Origin: an uncultured Eubacteriales bacterium
GTDB taxonomy: Bacteria > Bacillota > Clostridia > Christensenellales > Aristaeellaceae
Reading direction: 5' to 3'
Length of the DNA: 64,000 nucleotides
Assembly (NCBI GenBank): GCA_900315585.1
Contig: OMZP01000015.1
Span: 1-64,000 of the forward strand
Below the pieces are notes generated by a model. It saw only the letters and a list, made by a program, of their open reading frames with translations. It searched no databases and had not been told where the DNA came from. The translations under genes were made by a program, and so were the position numbers. Positions 7,907 through 16,102 of the stretch are shown piece by piece. Numbering within the stretch: the first letter of the stretch is position 1; every line of letters starts with the position of its first letter.

Positions 7907-8884
7907 ATGAAGCTGTTTCTGCGATATTTATCAGGCAAACACAACACTTTCCTGCTGTTTGCCTCCTTTGTGCTGGTTTTTGCCTTTGCATTTTGGCTGT
8001 ATCATCTGCCGTTTGCGGCGGTACTGTATCCTGCGATGCTCTGTGCGGCTGTCGGCTTGATCTATACTTTTATAGACTATGCGAGTGTGAAGCACAGGCA
8101 CGAGATGCTTTCTGGCTTTCGGGGCATAGACGATGAGCTGCCGCTTCCCCGGGACATTGAGGATGCGGACTATCAAGAAATCATCCGCCTGCTACGAGAA
8201 CAGCGGCGCGAGGCGCAGACCCATGCCGAATCGGAAATGCAGGCGATGGTGGACTATTACACACTCTGGGCACATGAGATCAAGACGCCCATCGCTGCCA
8301 TGCGCCTGCGATTGCAGGGCCAGGATACCGCTGAGGCGCGTGGTCTACTTACCGACCTGAGCCGCATTGAGAGGTATGTGGAAATGGTGCTGACCTACCT
8401 GCGACTGGAGGGCGACGGCACGGACTACGTCATCCGCGAGCACGACTTGGACGGCATCCTGCGCCCCGTGTTCAAGCGGTTTGCCGGAGAATTCATCACT
8501 CGCCGATTGAAACTTGATTATACGCCCATGGAGACCCGTGTTCTGACGGACGAGAAGTGGTTGGCCTTTGTGGTGGAGCAGGTGCTCTCCAACGCGCTGA
8601 AGTACACGCCGGAAGGGACGATCTCCGTCTGCCTTGAAGCGCCGCAGACGCTATGCGTCAGGGACACAGGAATCGGTATCGCCCCGGAGGACCTGCCTCG
8701 CGTGTTCGAGCAGAGCTACACCGGCCTCGCCGGACGCACCGACAGGAAGGCCAGCGGCATCGGGCTGTACCTGTGTAAGCGCGTCTGCGACAACCTGGGA
8801 CATGGGATTTCCATAGAATCCACACCGGGTGAAGGCACCACGGTGCGTATCGATTTGCACCGGCGGGAATTGCCCGTGGAGTGA
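7907..8884 (+). CDS. Intramembrane-sensing histidine kinase, BceS-like
   Basis: A 325-residue kinase. Two closely spaced transmembrane segments (about 15-35 and 38-57) have almost no extracellular loop. A dimerisation/phosphoacceptor helix carries His123 (WAHEIKTPIAAM), and an HATPase domain has VLSNALKYT, DTGIGI and ASGIGLYLCK. Kinases of this architecture do not sense ligand themselves; they read the flux state of the partner BceAB transporter. The ATG is five bases after the regulator's stop, so the two are co-translated. Its base composition is intermediate between the AT-rich operon and the chromosome. Confidence 0.92.
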   Translation: MKLFLRYLSGKHNTFLLFASFVLVFAFAFWLYHLPFAAVLYPAMLCAAVGLIYTFIDYASVKHRHEMLSGFRGIDDELPLPRDIEDADYQEIIRLLREQRREAQTHAESEMQAMVDYYTLWAHEIKTPIAAMRLRLQGQDTAEARGLLTDLSRIERYVEMVLTYLRLEGDGTDYVIREHDLDGILRPVFKRFAGEFITRRLKLDYTPMETRVLTDEKWLAFVVEQVLSNALKYTPEGTISVCLEAPQTLCVRDTGIGIAPEDLPRVFEQSYTGLAGRTDRKASGIGLYLCKRVCDNLGHGISIESTPGEGTTVRIDLHRRELPVE

Positions 8885-8992
8885 TTGGGAAACGGTACGT
8901 TTCCCTGTTCGGCGGGAAAGCGAGCGTAGCGATTTGCGCAACTGCCGACAATCGGTATTTCTTACAAAAATGTTCGTTTTGCCCCTTGAAAT

Positions 8993-9024
8993 GTAAGCCG
9001 ATTCGATGGAATGAATCGGCTTAC
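8993..9024 (+). promoter_or_regulatory. 12-bp perfect inverted repeat upstream of the transporter genes
   Basis: GTAAGCCGATTC, eight bases, then its exact complement. It lies in the 182-base gap between the kinase and the ABC genes, about 40 bases before the transporter start. No T-run follows, so it is not a standard terminator. In Bce-type systems the regulator binds an inverted repeat upstream of the transporter operon, which makes this a good operator candidate, although the loop is larger than usual. Confidence 0.45.
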
Positions 9025-9066
9025 AGCGCTAAAATGGGGACATCAAGCGAACAGGAGGACTTATCC

Positions 9067-9831
9067 ATGAGTCTGTTGGAAGTCAAGGGACTGAAAAAGG
9101 TATACAAGACGCGCTTCGGCGGTCACGCCGTGGAGGCGCTGAAAAACGTAAATTTCACCGTGGAGGAAGGCGAGTATGTCGCCATCATGGGCGAAAGCGG
9201 CTCGGGCAAGACGACGCTTCTGAACATCCTGGCTGCGCTGGACAAGCCCACCTCCGGATCGGTGCTGCTGGATGGAAAGGATTTCTCAAAGATCAAAGAG
9301 AGCGACGTGGCGACGTTTCGCCGGGACAACCTGGGCTTCGTGTTCCAGGAGTTCAACCTGCTGGACACATTCACGCTGGAGGACAACATCTACCTGCCGC
9401 TGGTGCTGGCCGGGAAGAACTGGCGTGAGATGCACGCTTTGCTCATGCCCATCGCCAGAACGCTGGGCATCCAGGATCTCCTGAAAAAGTATCCCTACGA
9501 GGTCTCCGGCGGTCAGAAGCAGCGCGCCGCCGTGGCACGGGCGCTGATCACCTCGCCCCGGATCATCCTTGCGGACGAGCCCACCGGCGCGCTGGATTCC
9601 AAGTCCTCGGACGAGCTGCTGCGGCTGTTCTCCGAGGTCAACCGGCGGGGACAGACCCTCCTGATGGTTACCCACTCCGCCCGCGCGGCCAGCCGCGCCG
9701 GAAGGGTGCTGTTCATTCGGGACGGTGAAGTGTTCCATCAGCTTTATCGTGGCGAAGCCTCCGGCGAGCTGTTCTATCAGAAAATTGCCGACACACTGAC
9801 CCTGCTGGCCCAGGGAGGTGAGCGTGCGTGA
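9067..9831 (+). CDS. BceA-like ABC transporter ATP-binding protein
   Basis: A 254-residue nucleotide-binding subunit of the MacB/BceA type: Walker A GESGSGKTT (42-50), Q-loop FQEFNLLD, signature VSGGQKQR, Walker B IILADEPTGALD and an H-loop in VTHSARAASRAG. AGGAGG precedes the chosen ATG, which opens the conserved MSLLEVKGLKK. The gene overlaps the permease by four bases. With the permease it should protect the cell wall target from peptide antibiotics (bacitracin, nisin or lantibiotic class) and signal to the kinase. Confidence 0.93.
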   Translation: MSLLEVKGLKKVYKTRFGGHAVEALKNVNFTVEEGEYVAIMGESGSGKTTLLNILAALDKPTSGSVLLDGKDFSKIKESDVATFRRDNLGFVFQEFNLLDTFTLEDNIYLPLVLAGKNWREMHALLMPIARTLGIQDLLKKYPYEVSGGQKQRAAVARALITSPRIILADEPTGALDSKSSDELLRLFSEVNRRGQTLLMVTHSARAASRAGRVLFIRDGEVFHQLYRGEASGELFYQKIADTLTLLAQGGERA

Positions 9832-11888
9832 AAGGAGGGCTCTATCTGCGGCTGGCCTGGGATGGCCTGCGCAAGAATCGGCAGCTGTCCTGGCCCTATC
9901 TGCTCACCTGCGTGGGCATGGTGGCGATGCACTACATCCTGGCGTTTCTGGCCTCGCCCACGGCGCTTGAAAAGCTGCCCCAGGGCCGCCAGACCATTGA
10001 AACGATGATGGCGCTCGGCTGCCTGGTCGTTCTGCTGTTTTCACTGATTTTTCTGTTTTACACGTATTCCTTCCTGAACCGCCGGAGAGCGCGGGAATTC
10101 GGCCTGTACAATGTGCTGGGCATGGGCAAGCGGAACCTTTCACGGATCGTGCTGTGGGAAAGCGCGATCACAGCAACCCTTGCGATGATCGGCGGGCTGG
10201 CGCTGGGCGCGGCGCTTTCCAAGCTGGCAGAGCTGGGGCTGGTGAACCTGATGAACGGAGAGATCGACTACCGCGTCCGGCTGGACTTCAAGGCCGTGTT
10301 CAGAACGGTGGTTTGCTATGTGCCTGTTTTCGCGTTGAACGCCCTGGTTGCCGTCATTCGCACGCGGTGCAGCAGCGCGGTGAACCTCTTGAAGGCGGAG
10401 AGCGCCGGGGAGAAGCCACCCAGGGGCAATTGGCTTTTGGCGATCCTGGGCATCGTCATCTTAGGCGTGGCCTACTGGATAGCGCTGAGTATCAAGAACC
10501 CACTGGATGCGCTCATGTGGTTTTTTGTAGCGGTGTTGCTGGTCATCGTCGCCACCTATATGCTCCTGATCGCGGGCAGCGTATGGCTGTGCCGCAGGCT
10601 GCAGGCCAACAAGCGGTATTACTATCGGGCCGACCACTTCGTGTCGGTCTCCTCCATGACCTACCGCATGAAGCGCAACGGCGCGGGTCTGGCGTCCATC
10701 TGCGTCATCGCCACGATGGTGCTGGTGATGTTGTCCACCACCACCTGCCTGATGGCGGGCATCGAGGACACCATACTGGCTCACGCGCCCCGGGAGATCA
10801 ACCTTCAAGCATGGCTGAATGATGTGTCTGAGATCAGCGATGAGAACCTGGGACGGATTCGCGCCACGACCGAGCGCTTCGCCGCTGAAAACGATGTTCC
10901 AATTGAAAATTCAAGGGATTTAGGTTATGTATATCTGGCCGGAACACTGAAAGGCGATACGATTCAGTGCAATTACACAACGGCTCTGGATGCGGCAAAT
11001 CTGGGGAGCCTTCGAGAACTGTATATTGTCTCGATGGAGGATTATACTTCTCTTACAGGCAGATCCTTGAATCTTGGTTCTGAAGAGGCCCTGCTATTGG
11101 TTAACCGATGTGAATTCACTTCGGACACTCTGATCCTGGCAATGGGAGAAGAAAAGAATACCTTTCACATTGTCTCGGTAGAAAAAGGTGTGCTGGACAA
11201 AGGATTGTCAGGAACCACCGCGCCGGGGATGACAGTGGTTGTAGCGAATTTGAAATCCGTCGTCGCGGGCTTTCCGGCTGAGAATGAATATGGGAAGCAG
11301 CTGTTCACTTCAGGGTGGAAGTATGGCTTTGATACAGGGCTTGACGATCAGGAAAACGCTGACTTCGAGCGTGAGCTGTCCAGGTATCTTGAAGCGGAAT
11401 TCCCCACTGAAGACAGCAGGGGATGGCGCAGTATTATGGTTTCCAGCAGAGCGAACAACGCTACGGATTTCCGTGCCTCCTACGGTGGCCTGTTCTTCAT
11501 AGGCATCGTGCTGAGCATCGTGTTCCTGTTGGCCGCCGTGCTGATTATCTATTACAAGCAGGTCTCCGAGGGCTACGAGGACGTGAAGCGCTTCGAGATC
11601 ATGCAGAAGGTGGGCATGACCAAGCCGGAAATCAAGCGGAGCATTGGTTCCCAGCTGCTCATGGTGTTTATGCTGCCGCTGGCCTTCGCGGGTTTGCACC
11701 TGACCTTCGCCTTCCCTATGATCCGTAAGATGCTTTTGCTGTTCGGCCTTACGAATATCGGCCTCTTTATAACCACCACGCTGATCAGCTTCGCTGTGTT
11801 CGCAGCGTTCTATTGGATCGTCTATCGCATGACGTCCGGCGTGTATTATCGGATCGTTAGCAAGACAAGTATTGAAGACGCAGCATAA
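9828..11888 (+). CDS. BceB-like ABC permease with a large extracellular domain
   Basis: A 686-residue FtsX-family permease with about ten membrane segments and one large extracellular domain (about residues 320-550) between the C-terminal membrane pairs, the hallmark of BceB. It starts at a GTG overlapping the ATPase stop. The DNA encoding the extracellular domain (about 10,880-11,400) is clearly more AT-rich and less G/C-ending in codons than the flanking membrane regions, as if this specificity domain had been exchanged by recombination. In characterised members this domain sets which peptide is recognised. Confidence 0.92.
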   Translation: MKGGLYLRLAWDGLRKNRQLSWPYLLTCVGMVAMHYILAFLASPTALEKLPQGRQTIETMMALGCLVVLLFSLIFLFYTYSFLNRRRAREFGLYNVLGMGKRNLSRIVLWESAITATLAMIGGLALGAALSKLAELGLVNLMNGEIDYRVRLDFKAVFRTVVCYVPVFALNALVAVIRTRCSSAVNLLKAESAGEKPPRGNWLLAILGIVILGVAYWIALSIKNPLDALMWFFVAVLLVIVATYMLLIAGSVWLCRRLQANKRYYYRADHFVSVSSMTYRMKRNGAGLASICVIATMVLVMLSTTTCLMAGIEDTILAHAPREINLQAWLNDVSEISDENLGRIRATTERFAAENDVPIENSRDLGYVYLAGTLKGDTIQCNYTTALDAANLGSLRELYIVSMEDYTSLTGRSLNLGSEEALLLVNRCEFTSDTLILAMGEEKNTFHIVSVEKGVLDKGLSGTTAPGMTVVVANLKSVVAGFPAENEYGKQLFTSGWKYGFDTGLDDQENADFERELSRYLEAEFPTEDSRGWRSIMVSSRANNATDFRASYGGLFFIGIVLSIVFLLAAVLIIYYKQVSEGYEDVKRFEIMQKVGMTKPEIKRSIGSQLLMVFMLPLAFAGLHLTFAFPMIRKMLLLFGLTNIGLFITTTLISFAVFAAFYWIVYRMTSGVYYRIVSKTSIEDAA

Positions 11889-11952
11889 CGAGAATCCGCC
11901 TATATACTCAAAGAGTCGGTCAATGCGGTACACATAGGATTGAGGTGGCTAA

Positions 11953-12135
11953 ATGGATAATCTTACATCATCACTCTGGATCCGTTGTCCTCATTGCAAA
12001 AGCAAGACCCGAATAAAAGTATACACAGATACTGTCTTACTGAATTTTCCGTTGTACTGTCCAAAGTGCAAGCGAGAAACGAAGGTCAATATCGCAAAAT
12101 TGAAAATGGTGCCAATCAAAGAGCCAGACGCATAA
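11953..12135 (+). CDS. Cysteine-rich KTR-domain protein
   Basis: A 60-residue protein with two CPxC knuckles, CPHCKSKTRIKV and LYCPKCKRETKVNI, ending KEPDA. This is the small Cys_rich_KTR family often found on conjugative and integrative elements. The paired cysteines suggest zinc or another metal, but the function is unknown. GAGGTGG precedes the ATG. A strong terminator immediately follows. Confidence 0.85.
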   Translation: MDNLTSSLWIRCPHCKSKTRIKVYTDTVLLNFPLYCPKCKRETKVNIAKLKMVPIKEPDA

Positions 12136-12139
12136 CGCG

Positions 12140-12183
12140 CAGAGCCTGCTTTCCAATTCACATAGGATGCAGGCTCTGTTTTA
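12140..12183 (+). terminator. Terminator after the KTR gene
   Basis: Stem CAGAGCCTGC (12140-12149) pairs with GCAGGCTCTG (12169-12178), followed by ttttatt. It closes the rightward cargo block that begins at the response regulator. Confidence 0.8.
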
Positions 12184-12561
12184 TTCATCCTCGATTCTGA
12201 TTCCGTTTCGTTTATAGGATACAAAAAGGACAGCCTTGTAAATAGGAATCAAGGATCGTAATTCCCGATTGGTATGGTAGTTGCGCAAGTGCTGCGGAGA
12301 GAGCCCCCTTTCCACTACTCTGCGACTACATAGGAGAAGGCAAATCAGAATCTCAAGGACTAACATACCGCTGCAACCGGTATCCGGCAATGATACAGTC
12401 ACCAGCGCACATTGCCAAAGTGTTGTGAGATACCATTGAAGAGCCTTCTCCTAATTTAGTTTAATCCGAAGAATTATGTATGTCAAGTTTTTACCCCTAT
12501 AACAGCTGATCGGCCTTATCTGCCGTGCTGGAACAACAAATACCTCTGCATCCGCCTGTAG
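12184..12561. other. Region without a convincing gene, between cargo and mobilisation genes
   Basis: A leftward 73-codon frame (12181-12402, GTG start) has a hydrophobic stretch but no clear ribosome binding site and no family I know. A relaxase gene would be expected here, directly downstream of the MobC-like gene, and is absent. The segment may be the scar of a relaxase deletion or cargo insertion. Confidence 0.4.
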
Positions 12562-12966
12562 TCATTGTTTTTTACAACGATGTGATTCAGAATAGCCACG
12601 AAACTCTCCTCCCATTCGTTCGACCTCATACTTCATGGCGTACAGTTCTGATATGGCGCGCTGGGTACGCTCGTACATTTCCCTGGAGCGAACGCCACCG
12701 CCATTGTAGTGATGGGCAATTTGATTGAGGTTGGAGCCAATCTTGCCAAATTCGGCGATCAGTTTCTTTAACATGGGCACCTCAGCTACAATCTCCTGCC
12801 GGACATTGACCTTGCCCTTGACAACCATGCGGCGGATGTATTCAGACACGCTCAGGTCGGCGGCTCTTGCAGCGGATTCAATCTTATTGTAAGTCTCCTG
12901 ATCGAAACGAATAGTTACGTTCCTGTCCTTCTTAACGATATCCTTCTTTATGTATCTTCTCATCAT
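12562..12966 (-). CDS. MobC-like relaxosome accessory protein
   Basis: A 134-residue protein with an N-terminal ribbon-helix-helix (VTIRFDQETYNKIESAA) followed by the MobC-type helices (VSEYIRRMVVKGKV, KLIAEFGKIGSNLNQIAHHYN). Such proteins bind oriT and help a relaxase nick it. The first of two adjacent ATGs is only two bases from AGGAGG; the second (12963) has better spacing. The oriT-like hairpin is about 100 bases upstream. No relaxase gene follows, so mobilisation would need one from elsewhere. Confidence 0.85.
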   Translation of the reverse strand: MMRRYIKKDIVKKDRNVTIRFDQETYNKIESAARAADLSVSEYIRRMVVKGKVNVRQEIVAEVPMLKKLIAEFGKIGSNLNQIAHHYNGGGVRSREMYERTQRAISELYAMKYEVERMGGEFRGYSESHRCKKQ

Positions 12967-13060
12967 TGCCTCCTTCTCATGACTCTGTCATGCTGTGAAT
13001 GAAATGAACCAACCGTACACCAGTGCGGAAATCGGGTATGGCGGCACCCCATCAAGATGC

Positions 13061-13105
13061 CCTGCAAGACAGAATTTGCCCCTGGGGCAATATTTGTCTT
13101 GCAAG
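13061..13105. other. Candidate oriT hairpin
   Basis: A long imperfect inverted repeat: left arm CCTGCAAGACAGAATTTGCC, right arm (complement) CCTTGCAAGACAAATATTGCC, closing near a CCCCTGGGG centre. It lies just upstream of the MobC-like gene, the usual place for oriT in small mobilisable elements. No relaxase is present to confirm it. Confidence 0.5.
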
Positions 13106-13255
13106 GAGAAACTTGCTCTCGTAGAAATCGACAAGTCTTTTGACTTGACCGATTTCAAATTGGAAACCGTACCTTTGACCTTGCTGATATTTTGTGGTAT
13201 ATATGGCTTCATCGCCGATCCTGCAAGGAATCCCGCAGAAATTATAGTACGATCC

Positions 13256-13362
13256 TGTAGTGTATTTTGTAGTGATAAGTAGTTAACTCCACTACACTTT
13301 TTTGATAGTTGCTAGCCTAACGTAGTTGATTTCACTACAAAACGACATCAGATTCACTACAC
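13256..13362. repeat. Clustered TGTAGTG / CACTACA repeats
   Basis: Two TGTAGTG copies (13256-13262 and 13268-13274) face three CACTACA copies (about 13290-13296, 13333-13339 and 13355-13361) in an AT-rich noncoding stretch between the relaxosome genes. They could be binding sites for one of the ribbon-helix-helix proteins, or iterons. Confidence 0.5.
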
Positions 13363-13406
13363 TCTCATAAGTCTTTTGCCTTTGAAGGCTTATCTGAATC
13401 CATATA

Positions 13407-13521
13407 CATCCTCGGAAAACCGCATATGGATCGATCACACGCAAATCTCATGTGAAACGAACACATTCCCGGAGTATAAACATCATCCTCAGAAAAGCAC
13501 ATGTGTTTCTCATGTGGAATA
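13407..13521. repeat. Two imperfect direct repeats containing CTCATGTG
   Basis: Copies at 13407-13459 and 13484-13521 share CATCCTCRGAAAA, a CATATG or CATGTG core, and TCTCATGTG. They lie upstream, on the opposite side, of the second ribbon-helix-helix gene. I see no gene in the rest of 12967-13623. Confidence 0.4.
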
Positions 13522-13623
13522 CATATAAAACGCACACGCGAGCCTCTTATCGTTCTCGCCGTGACTATGAAAAGAGAATCCCCGCCATCCGATACACAGA
13601 CAGCGGGGATGGTCGATCAGTGC

Positions 13624-13953
13624 TTATTCGTCGTTCTGTCCCTTCATCCCGTTCAATGTCGTGTTGATCAGCAGGATAGTCTCCAGCAGCTCGTCCCTGA
13701 CCTCGCCGCCGGCCTCGATGCGCTTCAGCTCCTCCAGCACCGCTGACAGATGCGTCCTGAGCGCCCGATACACCCTCGGATTGCCCTGCACCACGATCTC
13801 CCGCTCCATGCAGCGCCGGTAGCAGTATTCCTGCTTCGGCAGACCCGACAGGGCCACCGCTGCATTGATCTGCTCGCTCTCCTCCGGCGAGACCCGAAAC
13901 CCCACCGTGATGCTACGCCAGCGGTTGTGATTGTCTCGATTCTTAGCCGACAC
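13624..13953 (-). CDS. Small ribbon-helix-helix mobilisation-type protein
   Basis: A 109-residue protein: SITVGFRVSPEESEQINAAV, then LPKQEYCYRRCMEREIVV, a pattern shared with MobC-like and plasmid mobilisation proteins. The start is GTG immediately after the integrase stop codon, with GGGGAGG inside the integrase end, so it is translationally coupled to the integrase. It may bind the nearby repeats at 13256-13521 or assist recombination. The C-terminal half is helical with no other motif. Confidence 0.75.
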   Translation of the reverse strand: MSAKNRDNHNRWRSITVGFRVSPEESEQINAAVALSGLPKQEYCYRRCMEREIVVQGNPRVYRALRTHLSAVLEELKRIEAGGEVRDELLETILLINTTLNGMKGQNDE

Positions 13954-15033
13954 TTACATCGCCTCCCCTCGAAAACTGTTGAGATTGCTCGCCATGTCTG
14001 TCTGCGTCGTCGAAAACATGTGCGCATAGTTCAGCGTGATGTGAATGCTCTCGTGGCCTACCCTGTCTGCGATGGCCACCGGCGAATACCCCATGTCGAT
14101 CAGCAGGCTGATGTGGCTGTGGCGAAGATCGTGGATGCGAATCCGCTTCACGCCCGCCGTGTCCGCACCACGGGTCATCTCGTGCTGGAGATAGCTCTTG
14201 GTGACGGGGAACAGCCGGTCATTGTCTCCGATGCCGTACATCTGTCCGATAAAGTCCTTCATCTCCTCTGCAAGGAAATCCGGCATGATGATGTCCCGCA
14301 CGCTCTTCGAGGTCTTGGGGTCGGTAATCACATCCCGCCCATCGATTCGCTGGTAGGATTTCGTAATGGAAACCACCTTCCTCTCGAAGTTGAAGTCCGC
14401 CGGCGTCAGCGCCAGCAGCTCACCCTCGCGGATGCCGCACCAGTACAGCATCTCGAAGGCGTAGAAGGACAGGGGCTTGTCCATGACGGCGAAGGAAAAC
14501 TTCTCGTATTCCTCACGCGTCCAGATCAGCATCTCGCGGCTCTTCGCCTTGCCCATGTTGCCCACCTTCATCGCTGGGTTCTCCCGCAGGCCGTAGAACT
14601 TGCAGGCGTGGTTGAAGATCGTACTGAGCTGGGTATGTACCGTCTTGAGATACACCGGCGAATAGGGCCGCCCGTTCTTGTCCCGGCTGTTCAGCATCTC
14701 GTTCTGCCAGGCCAGGATGTCCTTCGGTTGAATCTTCGCAATCTTGCGCTTGCCGAAGTACGGCAACAGCTTCGTGCGGATGATGTGCTCCTTGGTATGC
14801 CAGGTGTTCTCCTTGATGCGGCTCTTCACGTCGGTAGTGTAGACCTCGACAAAGCTTTTGAAAGTCATGTCCATGTCGCTTTGCGTCTTGTGCATCTGCT
14901 CGCGCTCCCAGGCCAACGCCTCTCGCTTGGTGGCAAAGCCACGCTTGGTGGTCTGCTTGCGCTCGCCCTGCCAGTCGGTGTAGCGGTAGTAGACCTTCCA
15001 GGTGTTCGTCTTGGCTTCCTTATAAACTGACAT
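13954..15033 (-). CDS. Tyrosine-type site-specific integrase
   Basis: A 359-residue integrase. An N-terminal arm-binding AP2-like domain (MSVYKEAKTNTWKVYYRYTD) is followed by a SAM-like core-binding domain (about 58-150) and the catalytic domain with Arg202 (CGIREGELLAL), His301 and Arg304 (HDLRHSH), His327 (VGHESI) and Tyr336 (LNYAHMF). All key residues are present. It should recombine att sites at the guaA 3' end. The excisionase gene ends immediately upstream, and both are transcribed leftwards, away from the XRE regulator. Confidence 0.95.
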   Translation of the reverse strand: MSVYKEAKTNTWKVYYRYTDWQGERKQTTKRGFATKREALAWEREQMHKTQSDMDMTFKSFVEVYTTDVKSRIKENTWHTKEHIIRTKLLPYFGKRKIAKIQPKDILAWQNEMLNSRDKNGRPYSPVYLKTVHTQLSTIFNHACKFYGLRENPAMKVGNMGKAKSREMLIWTREEYEKFSFAVMDKPLSFYAFEMLYWCGIREGELLALTPADFNFERKVVSITKSYQRIDGRDVITDPKTSKSVRDIIMPDFLAEEMKDFIGQMYGIGDNDRLFPVTKSYLQHEMTRGADTAGVKRIRIHDLRHSHISLLIDMGYSPVAIADRVGHESIHITLNYAHMFSTTQTDMASNLNSFRGEAM

Positions 15034-15246
15034 TCAGTTCACCTCCTTCTGTTCGTATTTGTCGTCCGATCCGCCGTAGCAGACCTTTTCGTTGAAGTAC
15101 CGTCGGTTGATTCTCCCGGCGATGGTGATGAATCCCTTGTCCTTCAGCTCCTGATTGAGCCGGTGGACGATCTTGTAGGCGTGGGACTTGGAGATTCCCA
15201 GAGTCTGCGCGACCTCTACCACAGTCATAAAAGCAGTTCTTTGCAT
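15034..15246 (-). CDS. Excisionase-like helix-turn-helix protein
   Basis: A 70-residue protein with a winged HTH of excisionase/MerR type (TVVEVAQTLGISKSHAYKIV, then FITIAGRINRRYF). I chose ATG 15246 because GGGAGGAA lies six bases upstream; an earlier in-frame ATG at 15273 lacks a site. It stops directly before the integrase start. It probably directs excision and may be repressed together with int from the operator region at 15290-15394. Confidence 0.8.
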   Translation of the reverse strand: MQRTAFMTVVEVAQTLGISKSHAYKIVHRLNQELKDKGFITIAGRINRRYFNEKVCYGGSDDKYEQKEVN

Positions 15247-15289
15247 TTGGTTCCTCCCGTATATCCTTTTCATTCTGATTCTCTATTCT

Positions 15290-15394
15290 CAACTAAGCTA
15301 TTTCGCTTAGTTGTCGATCCAATTTTACTAAACATATCCGCTTTTGTCAAGCGATCATAATGTTAATTCTTAAATATATTTGCTTTTGTTCCTA
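15290..15394. promoter_or_regulatory. Divergent control region between xis-int and the XRE regulator
   Basis: It contains a 9-bp perfect inverted repeat, CAACTAAGC-6-GCTTAGTTG (15290-15313). It also has three direct copies of a TATyyGCTT-TGTyc motif starting at 15299, 15335 and 15377. Such an array between a repressor gene and int/xis genes is a likely operator set for the XRE protein or excisionase. Confidence 0.5.
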
Positions 15395-15423
15395 TTGACA
15401 CATATTAGCCAATCTGCTATCAT
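15395..15423 (+). promoter_or_regulatory. Sigma-A-type promoter of the XRE regulator
   Basis: TTGACA (15395-15400), 17 bases, TATCAT (15418-15423), about 33 bases before the XRE start codon. The third operator-like repeat overlaps its upstream edge, which would fit autoregulation. Confidence 0.7.
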
Positions 15424-15456
15424 AATCTCAGTAGTACGAAAGCGAGGTCATTGACA

Positions 15457-15978
15457 ATGGCGATTGGCGAGAGGATCCGCTTCATCCGAAACCTACGGGG
15501 GATGACGCAAAAGTACCTGGGGACACTGGTTGGCTTCCCCGAAAAGACCGCAGACATTCGCATGGCGCAATACGAATCCGGCACGCGAACTCCGAAGGCT
15601 GACTTGACAAAATCTCTGGCCGACGCACTGGACGTTTCGCCGCTGGCGCTGCGCGTGCCGGACATCGACAGCTATCTCGGCCTGATGCACACGCTGTTTG
15701 CGCTGGAAGACCTGTACGGCCTGACGATTGAAAACAAGGAAGGGACGGTCACCTTCCACTTCGACCCGCGCAAGGGCAAGGACGCGGCGCGGATCGCGGA
15801 TATGGTGACGGCCTGGGCGGACGTTTCCGCGAAGTACCGCAACGGCGACATGAGCCGGGACGATTACGACACCTGGCGCTACAGCTACCCTGCCCACGAC
15901 GAAACGCAGAACTACGTCAAGGTGCCTTCGCAAGCTCTGAGCGACGCACTCGTCGAGGCGTTCAAAGACAAGTTGTGA
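15457..15978 (+). CDS. XRE-family HTH regulator of the integrative element
   Basis: A 173-residue protein, paralogue of the gene at 44-550: N-terminal Cro/C1-type HTH (GERIRFIRNLRGMTQKYLG, RMAQYESGTRTPK) and a shared C-terminal domain (FALEDLYGLTIE, DTWRYSYPA). ATG 15457 is preceded by GCGAGG; a TTG two codons earlier is too close to it. It has its own consensus promoter and diverges from xis-int, so it is most likely the element's maintenance repressor. The role is inferred from position. Confidence 0.88.
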   Translation: MAIGERIRFIRNLRGMTQKYLGTLVGFPEKTADIRMAQYESGTRTPKADLTKSLADALDVSPLALRVPDIDSYLGLMHTLFALEDLYGLTIENKEGTVTFHFDPRKGKDAARIADMVTAWADVSAKYRNGDMSRDDYDTWRYSYPAHDETQNYVKVPSQALSDALVEAFKDKL

Positions 15979-16040
15979 TATAATAAACTGCATACTCACA
16001 AATCCTCCTTTGCCGATTATCGGCGTCATCTACGGATGTC

Positions 16041-16085
16041 GCCGACCCGCGCAACGGCCGCTTCGCGGCCCGTTCGCTAATCGTG
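16041..16085. repeat. 45-bp repeat, right copy
   Basis: Matches 607-651 at 44 of 45 bases and occupies the same place after an XRE gene and before a terminator hairpin. Confidence 0.85.
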
Positions 16086-16102
16086 ATCAATGGCAAACAA
16101 AA

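Noticed and set aside
12181..12402. Leftward 73-codon ORF with a hydrophobic stretch
   Set aside because: GTG start without a ribosome site, overlaps the terminator side of the KTR gene, and no family is recognised; kept only as part of the unassigned region.
12988..13282. Overlapping ORFs on both strands over the oriT-like hairpin
   Set aside because: The sequence is better explained as a noncoding transfer origin; both frames are incidental to the inverted repeat.
13750..15030. 426-codon rightward ORF opposite the integrase
   Set aside because: Antisense shadow of a gene with all catalytic integrase residues; its product is His/Val/Arg-rich, as expected of a GC-rich antisense frame.
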